This document shows positions 1-4,301 of a stretch of 7,241 nt of DNA, piece by piece. Under the pieces are notes generated by a model. It worked only from the letters and a program-made list of their open reading frames with translations. It was not told the DNA's origin and searched no databases. The DNA is taken from NCBI GenBank assembly GCA_964626565.1, contig CAZVFX010000216.1, forward strand, positions 1 to 7,241. The letters run 5' to 3'. Position 1 is the stretch's first letter; every line of letters starts with the position of its first letter. Position numbers and translations under genes: made by a program. This DNA is from CAZVFX01 sp964626565. Lineage in GTDB: Bacteria; Myxococcota_A; UBA9042; CAIXZC01.

Positions 1-76
1 GGCCCATTAGTCTAGTTGGTTAGGACGCCGGCCTCTCAAGCCGGTAGGACGGGTTCGAGTCCCGTATGGGCCGCCA
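1..76 (+). tRNA. tRNA-Glu, anticodon CTC
   Basis: The full cloverleaf can be drawn by eye. The acceptor stem pairs 1-7 with 66-72 perfectly. The D stem pairs 10-13 with 23-26, with one G-T wobble. The anticodon stem pairs 28-32 with 40-44 around loop CTCTCAA, placing anticodon CTC at 35-37, which reads the Glu codon GAG. The T stem pairs 49-53 with 61-65 around loop TTCGAGT. Discriminator G73 is followed by an encoded CCA at 74-76. The gene starts at the first base of the window, so its promoter lies outside. No T-run terminator follows it. Confidence 0.97.
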
Positions 77-96
77 CCAGTATTATCCCAATCCCA

Positions 97-128
97 TTGC
101 AAATGCTCCTCTCGCAAGTTACTATTAT
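97..128 (+). promoter_or_regulatory. Candidate sigma70-type promoter of the repeat lipoprotein gene
   Basis: TTGCAA at 97-102 (4 of 6 matches to TTGACA) lies 17 bp before TACTAT at 120-125 (4 of 6 matches to TATAAT). A better -10 hexamer, TATTAT at 123-128, overlaps it but with a long 20-bp spacer. Transcription would begin about 35-45 bases before the ATG at 173. The gene could also be read through from the tRNA, since no terminator separates them. This is a visual consensus match only. Confidence 0.4.
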
Positions 129-142
129 CAGCGAGAACTTGC
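111..142. repeat. Nested inverted repeats around the candidate -10 region
   Basis: GCAAGTT at 114-120 is the exact reverse complement of AACTTGC at 136-142. CTCGC at 111-115 is the exact reverse complement of GCGAG at 131-135. Each pair is separated by 15 bases, and the left arms share bases 114-115, so only one hairpin can form at a time in RNA. As DNA the structure spans the predicted -10 hexamer and the probable start of transcription, a typical place for an operator. Function is inferred; the pairing is directly visible. Confidence 0.45.
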
Positions 143-172
143 CGCACCCCGCGAAACTGGAGAGTACATTTC

Positions 173-2005
173 ATGCCTAGAGCCTTCCCCCTTATCCTGG
201 TTTGCCTGGCTGCTGTCTCTGCCGTTTCCTGTGGCGACGGCTCCAACTCTGCCGCCGTCGACAACGGGTTGACTCCGACCGATGTGGTCGCAGATCTCCA
301 ACCGGTCGACGTAAGCGGTGAAGACCTCCTCGACGCGGCCCTCCTTCCGGAAACTGCGGACCTGCCCCCGGACTTTGCCGTCGACCTTCACGACACGGCA
401 GCCGTGGAAATCGAAGAAATCGACGACTCGTATGAAACTGATGCCGAGCCTGCAGATGTACCCGACAACAGCGGCGAAACAGACTCGGCTCACGTCGAAG
501 AAACTGAAGTATGGGACGTTGTTTGCGACGAGTGCGAGGAAGGCCAGGTGCTGTGCGTGGGTGGGGACCAGTACCGGCCTTGTGAAGAGCAGTTCGGGTG
601 CTGGAAGTGGGGTCAGGACCTCTCCTGCGGCGGCGAGTCCCAGATCTGTTCCTGCCTGCTCGAAGGGACGGCAATCTGTCTTCCTGCCGGCGACATCTGC
701 GCCTGTCTCCCCGATTGCGACGAGAAACAGTGCGGCGACGATGGTTGCGGCGGTGACTGTGGCCAGTGTGCCGCGCCCCTGTTCTGCTGGGGCGGGAACT
801 GTGTGGAATGTAACGACGACAATGACGTGCCCTGGGATGGCTGCAACGACGGTCTTATCGGGGAATTCGTGGTGAACGAGCATACCGAGGACGATCAGGC
901 CCATCCCTCGGTGGCGGTGTTTGCCGACGGCGGCTTCGTGATCAGTTGGGACGGTACCGGCCCTAACGACCCGGCAGGCGTCTGGGCCAGGGTGTTCGAC
1001 GCCGACGGCTCACCCCAGGAAGGGGATATTCACGTCAACGACTTTGTGCCCGGTCTCCAGGAATACTCGCGGGTGGCTGCCCTTGCCGGCGGCGGCTTCG
1101 TGGTCACGTGGACCGGCCAGGGACAGGAAGACGACCAGGGAATCTACTCCCGAATGTTCAACGCCGCGGGCCTGCCCGGGGAAGAGCTTTTGGTGAACGA
1201 CATCACTGCCGAAGAGCAGAAGGAGCCCATGGTGGCCGCCTCGCCCACCGGCTACCACGCCGTTACCTACACCAGCTTCGGGCATTCCGGGTTCAACTAC
1301 GACATCCTGGCCCGGATATTTAACGACGGCACCGGAGAAGCCGGCGACGAATTCCTGGTGAACGAATACACCGACAACAACCAGCAGATGCCGTGTGTGG
1401 CCACCCTCGTTGACGGGCGCTTCCTCTTTGTCTGGGCCAGCAAACCTCAAGACGGCTCCTGGCACGGTGTTTACGGGAGGATTTTCGACTCAGACGGGAT
1501 CGCCGAAGGCCCCGAGTTCCTTGTAAACTCCATCACGGTAGGCAACCAGTGGACCCCGTGGGTAGCGGCCCACGACACCGGTTTTGTGGTGGTCTGGGAC
1601 GGCGCCGGGGACGGCGATGAGCAGGGCATATATGCCCGTCGCTTCGATGCGGACGCAAACCCGGAAGGGGAGCAATTCCCAGTGAACGAGTGGGTCCTGG
1701 GAGACCAGTGGGAACCGGGACTGGCCGCTCACCCGGACGGACGATTCATTATCGCCTTCGAAAGCTGGCTCGAAGTGGTCCTCGAAGGCGAGGTGTTCCT
1801 GCAGCCGTACCTGGCCGACGGCTCTCCCGCCGCGGCGCAATGGCAGGCCAACCTCGAAGTCTACGACGGCCAGGGCGACCCCAGCCTTGCCGTTCTTCCC
1901 GACGGCGGCTTCATTGCTGTTTGGTACAGTTTCATCCAGGACGGCTCAGAGCGCGGCATCTTCGCCCAGCGCTACGATGTCGATTACATGAAGATAGTAC
2001 ATTGA
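173..2005 (+). CDS. Cell-surface lipoprotein: acidic linker, Cys-rich modules, seven-repeat putative beta-propeller
   Basis: This 610-residue protein has a short signal peptide ending in a lipobox-like AVSC, so Cys20 is the probable lipid anchor. Residues 30-117 form an acidic linker with about 28 Asp/Glu and no Lys/Arg. Residues 118-224 hold 20 cysteines, including CGDDGCGGDCGQC (187-199) and a Myxococcus cysteine-rich-repeat-like ECNDDNDVPWDGC (212-224). Seven repeats follow, starting near residues 231, 285, 338, 393, 448, 501 and 556. Their pattern is EFxVN..T...Q..PxVA...DGGFVVxW, then GIYARxFDADG. Seven units of 53-55 residues suggest a seven-bladed propeller on an extracellular stalk. 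The ATG at 173 has GGAGAG at 159-164, eight bases upstream. No catalytic motif is visible; binding or adhesion is only a guess. The family with these repeats is widespread but lacks a firm function. Confidence is high that the gene is real and low for its role. Confidence 0.9.
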   Translation: MPRAFPLILVCLAAVSAVSCGDGSNSAAVDNGLTPTDVVADLQPVDVSGEDLLDAALLPETADLPPDFAVDLHDTAAVEIEEIDDSYETDAEPADVPDNSGETDSAHVEETEVWDVVCDECEEGQVLCVGGDQYRPCEEQFGCWKWGQDLSCGGESQICSCLLEGTAICLPAGDICACLPDCDEKQCGDDGCGGDCGQCAAPLFCWGGNCVECNDDNDVPWDGCNDGLIGEFVVNEHTEDDQAHPSVAVFADGGFVISWDGTGPNDPAGVWARVFDADGSPQEGDIHVNDFVPGLQEYSRVAALAGGGFVVTWTGQGQEDDQGIYSRMFNAAGLPGEELLVNDITAEEQKEPMVAASPTGYHAVTYTSFGHSGFNYDILARIFNDGTGEAGDEFLVNEYTDNNQQMPCVATLVDGRFLFVWASKPQDGSWHGVYGRIFDSDGIAEGPEFLVNSITVGNQWTPWVAAHDTGFVVVWDGAGDGDEQGIYARRFDADANPEGEQFPVNEWVLGDQWEPGLAAHPDGRFIIAFESWLEVVLEGEVFLQPYLADGSPAAAQWQANLEVYDGQGDPSLAVLPDGGFIAVWYSFIQDGSERGIFAQRYDVDYMKIVH

Positions 2006-2010
2006 AGGCA

Positions 2011-2038
2011 GGCGGTAGGCGGGAGGCTGCAGGCTGTT
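2011..2038 (+). repeat. Array of four degenerate heptanucleotide repeats
   Basis: Four adjoining 7-bp units follow the stop codon of the repeat lipoprotein: GGCGGTA (2011-2017), GGCGGGA (2018-2024), GGCTGCA (2025-2031) and GGCTGTT (2032-2038). A partial unit, GGCA, sits at 2007-2010. The common pattern is GGC-K-G-N-W. The same units recur at 7019-7032 and, inverted, at 7078-7108. The array fills most of the 63-bp gap between two convergent genes. It resembles in size and position the short tandemly repeated heptanucleotides (STRR) known from cyanobacteria, but kinship is not implied. Confidence 0.6.
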
Positions 2039-2068
2039 TCATTGAAAATTGAGCCTTGCCTCTTCCCC

Positions 2069-3469
2069 CTATCTTTTCAGATAATCGATACCCGTGCGGC
2101 CGGAGGCGGCCTGAATCATGCGCTCGGCGATGTGGTTGGCGTCGTAGATTACCTCTTCCATGTCCGCACCCCGAATGACTCCCTGATCCACCACAACTTC
2201 GCCGTTCACCAGGGTGTACACGGTTCTGCCGGTGGAAAATGACATGAAGGGCGCGGCGGCCGGATCGTGGAGGGCGCCGGCCAGGCCGATGTCGTTCAAG
2301 TCGAATATTGCGAGGTCCGCAGCCATGCCCGGCTCTACGCTGCCGATGTCGTCGCGGCCCAACACTTCGGCGCCGCCCCGGGTGGCCACGTAGATGACGT
2401 CCGTGGGCGACATGCGGTCCACGCCGGTGCCGACCCGGTGCACCAACAATGCCTGCCGCATCTCGAGCAACATGTTGGAGCAGTCGTTGGACGCGCTGCC
2501 GTCCACGGCCAGTCCCACCGGTACGCCCAATTCCAGCATCTCAGGCACCCGAGCGATGCCGGAGCCGAGGCGCAGGTTGGATGTCGGGCAGTGAGCCACG
2601 CCGGTTTTCGTCTCGGCCAACAGCGCCAGCTCTTCGTCGTTGAAGTGGACGCCGTGGGCAAACCAGACGTCGTCGCCGATCCAGTCCAGATCCTGCACCG
2701 TGGCCAGCGGGCGCTTGCCGTACGTCTCCAGGCAGTACTCTTCCTCGTCCAGGGTTTCAGCCAGGTGCGTGTGCAATCTGACGTTGTCATAACTGCGCGC
2801 CAGCGCCGCGATCTCCTTCATCAGCTCCCCGGTCACCGAAAAAGGCGAGCAGGGCGACAGCCCCATGCGCAGCATGGAGAACCTTCTCGGATCGTGGTAT
2901 TCGGCTACGACCCGCTCACAATCGGCCACGATCGCTGCTTCGTCCTGGACCACGTCGTCAGGCGGCAGGCCGCCGTCGGAAGTGCCGCGGCTCATGGAGC
3001 CCCGGGTGGGGTGGAAGCGGACGCCCAGCCTCCGGGCTGCGTCGATAGTGTGGTCCAACATGTCGAAAGGCTGGTCCTTTGGAAACACGTAATAGTGGTC
3101 GGCGATGGTGGTGCAGCCGCTGAGCAGCAACTCGCCCATGCCTACCATGGCTCCGATGTGCACCGCTTTCGGGGTGAGGTGACGCCAGATTTCGTACAGG
3201 CCCACCAGCCAATCAAACAGCTTGGCGTTCTCCACATAAGGGACGCAACGTTGCAGCGTCTGGTAGAGATGGTGATGGGTATTGACGAAGCCGGGATAGA
3301 CCACGTGATGGGAACAGTCGATGACTCGCTCCCCTTCCGCGGGCTCGAGGTCCGGTCCGATCTCGGTGATTGAGGGGCCGGAGATGCGGATGGACACGTC
3401 GTTGACTATTCGACGCTTCTCGTCCACCGTAACCAGCGTGTGCACATCCCTCAGAAACAGGTCGGCCAT
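2069..3469 (-). CDS. 8-oxoguanine deaminase-type amidohydrolase
   Basis: The 466-residue length and sequence fit the ATZ/TRZ-like branch of the amidohydrolase superfamily. The closest remembered group is 8-oxoguanine deaminase (once annotated hydroxydechloroatrazine ethylaminohydrolase), which converts 8-oxoguanine to urate plus ammonia in the cytosol. Visible landmarks are the metal motif NTHHH with His65 and His67, GCTTIADH at 118-125, RGSMSRGTSDGGLPPDDVV (156-174), LHTHLAE with His235 and Glu238, His272 in FAHGVH, and the metal/catalytic Asp323 in AVDGSASND. All expected catalytic residues are present and there is no signal peptide. The start ATG (3467-3469) overlaps the TAA stop of the upstream DUF4476 gene as TAATG, with a strong GGAGGG Shine-Dalgarno inside that gene's last codons. 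Exact substrate is inferred from the family; other oxidised or aminated purines, or triazines, are possible. Confidence 0.88.
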   Translation of the reverse strand: MADLFLRDVHTLVTVDEKRRIVNDVSIRISGPSITEIGPDLEPAEGERVIDCSHHVVYPGFVNTHHHLYQTLQRCVPYVENAKLFDWLVGLYEIWRHLTPKAVHIGAMVGMGELLLSGCTTIADHYYVFPKDQPFDMLDHTIDAARRLGVRFHPTRGSMSRGTSDGGLPPDDVVQDEAAIVADCERVVAEYHDPRRFSMLRMGLSPCSPFSVTGELMKEIAALARSYDNVRLHTHLAETLDEEEYCLETYGKRPLATVQDLDWIGDDVWFAHGVHFNDEELALLAETKTGVAHCPTSNLRLGSGIARVPEMLELGVPVGLAVDGSASNDCSNMLLEMRQALLVHRVGTGVDRMSPTDVIYVATRGGAEVLGRDDIGSVEPGMAADLAIFDLNDIGLAGALHDPAAAPFMSFSTGRTVYTLVNGEVVVDQGVIRGADMEEVIYDANHIAERMIQAASGRTGIDYLKR

Positions 3470-4158
3470 TACTTGCCCTCCAGGATCTTACGGGCCTTGT
3501 CCTTGTCCGAAGAGTGGATGAATGAGCTGTAGATTTTGAACCCGTTGTCGGGGTCGGTGATGCGCCCCTTAACCAACTTCAGCGCAGCCAGCTTGTCGTC
3601 GGGAAAAGAGAAGACCACCAGGAGCCGGCGCACTTCGTTGACCGTGAAATAGTTCTCCGCAGCAGCCGTGGTCAGCACCGACAGCTTGTCATCCGCAAAG
3701 CCTTGCTCGCCCAGACTCTGGAGGAGGGCTGCGAACTGGGGCTCGGGCATTGCCGTACCCATTTCCTGCTTCGGTTCTTCAGCGCCTTCCGTACCCTCGG
3801 CGCCTTCCTTTCCGTCTTCTTCTCCCTTCTTCCCCCCTTCCCCTTTCTTGCCTTTGCACGGGCAGCATTCGTACGCAGGGAGCATCTGCTTGCGGCTCTC
3901 GACGTCAATAAGGAACTCCTTTATCTGCAGCCGGGCCTCCTTTATCTCCATGGCAACGGTTTTGGCCTTCTTCCGGTTGAGCTTCTTCTTGCCGGTGAGT
4001 TTGGACTCCGCCTTGTCAAGCTTCTGGATAGCGTCTTTCAACAAGTTGAAAGGGATCCGCTTCTTGGCCGGGTGGGCCGGAACTCGGCCCTGCGCATACA
4101 CGGCTGAGGCGGCGAAAACCAGGGCAAGAGCGAAAACGAAAAGTTGAAATTTCTTCAT
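3469..4158 (-). CDS. Secreted/periplasmic DUF4476-domain protein
   Basis: This 229-residue protein begins with a clear Sec signal peptide (MKK, hydrophobic core, cleavage probably after AVYA at residue 22). Residues 30-92 form a Lys-rich, probably helical segment. A CCPC cluster (Cys98, Cys99, Cys101) follows, then a Lys/Glu/Gly low-complexity linker (102-131). The C-terminal part, about 137-228, matches the DUF4476 pattern: a start like PQFAALLQSLGEQGFADDKL, then FTVNEVRRLLVVFSFPDDKL, ITDPDN and a final amphipathic helix. DUF4476 has no established function; the domain is seen in exported proteins of Bacteroidetes and deltaproteobacterial lineages. AAAGGAG (reverse complement of 4164-4170) lies five bases before the ATG, and a candidate promoter lies just upstream. 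It is the first gene of an operon with the deaminase. The CCPC cluster could bind metal or form disulfides; this is inference. Confidence 0.87.
   Translation of the reverse strand: MKKFQLFVFALALVFAASAVYAQGRVPAHPAKKRIPFNLLKDAIQKLDKAESKLTGKKKLNRKKAKTVAMEIKEARLQIKEFLIDVESRKQMLPAYECCPCKGKKGEGGKKGEEDGKEGAEGTEGAEEPKQEMGTAMPEPQFAALLQSLGEQGFADDKLSVLTTAAAENYFTVNEVRRLLVVFSFPDDKLAALKLVKGRITDPDNGFKIYSSFIHSSDKDKARKILEGK
3476..3481 (-). promoter_or_regulatory. Shine-Dalgarno of the deaminase, embedded in the upstream gene
   Basis: The - strand reads GGAGGG six bases before the deaminase ATG. The same bases encode the last Glu-Gly codons of the DUF4476 protein, which ends LEGK followed by TAA. Stop and start overlap by one base in TAATG. 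A strong site placed this close to a terminating ribosome is the usual arrangement for translational coupling or reinitiation, and it fixes the start of the deaminase. Confidence 0.75.
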
Positions 4159-4184
4159 GTGGTCTCCTTTTTCATCGACACGTT

Positions 4185-4213
4185 ATCCTAAGCGACAAGC
4201 GACTCCAATTCAA
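4185..4213 (-). promoter_or_regulatory. Candidate promoter of the DUF4476-deaminase operon
   Basis: On the - strand, TTGAAT (complement of 4208-4213) is followed after exactly 17 bases by TAGGAT (complement of 4185-4190). Each hexamer matches the sigma70 consensus at 4 of 6 positions. The predicted transcript would start about 20 bases before the ATG, leaving a short leader that carries the AAAGGAG ribosome site. The spacer holds a tandem 7-bp repeat (GTCGCTT twice on this strand, 4190-4203). Confidence 0.45.
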
Positions 4214-4286
4214 GGCCCAGCCGGGACCGCTGCAAAAAAATGGCCCGGGAACAACCTTTCGTATACCATTTAACCCGTCGTGCTGC

Positions 4287-4296
4287 GAAGGCGAGG
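4287..4296 (+). promoter_or_regulatory. Ribosome binding site deciding the sulfatase-like start
   Basis: The purine-rich stretch GAAGGCGAGG precedes two possible in-frame starts, GTG at 4296 and ATG at 4302. GAGG at 4293-4296 is five bases from the ATG. For the GTG the only site is GAAGG, just four bases away, and the GTG itself overlaps the better GAGG. The ATG is therefore preferred. No convincing sigma70 promoter is seen upstream; a weak TATACC at 4262-4267 lacks a matching -35. Confidence 0.5.
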
Positions 4297-4301
4297 TGTA
4301 T

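Noticed and set aside
128..904. Open frame on the - strand (258 codons) opposite the lipoprotein N-terminal half
   Set aside because: It mirrors the Cys-rich and acidic coding region and runs into the intergenic promoter area; no domain is recognisable.
2039..2068. Terminator between the convergent lipoprotein and deaminase genes
   Set aside because: Only a three-pair stem (GAG/CTC around 2051-2062) could be drawn; nothing comparable to the structure at 7026-7114.
2267..3373. Long open frame on the + strand (368 codons) opposite the deaminase gene
   Set aside because: It is antisense to a gene with clear catalytic motifs, its product is low in recognisable structure and rich in His/Val/Arg as expected from a GC-rich mirror frame, and it lacks a good ribosome site.
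4221..4248. CCGGG...CCCGG inverted repeat with an A7 run between the arms, considered as a terminator
   Set aside because: The homopolymer run is within the loop rather than after the stem on either strand, and no gene ends there.
4296..4301. GTG at 4296 as the start of the sulfatase-like gene
   Set aside because: It would overlap the best ribosome site (GAGG at 4293-4296); ATG at 4302 has proper spacing. The difference is two residues and does not change the lipobox.
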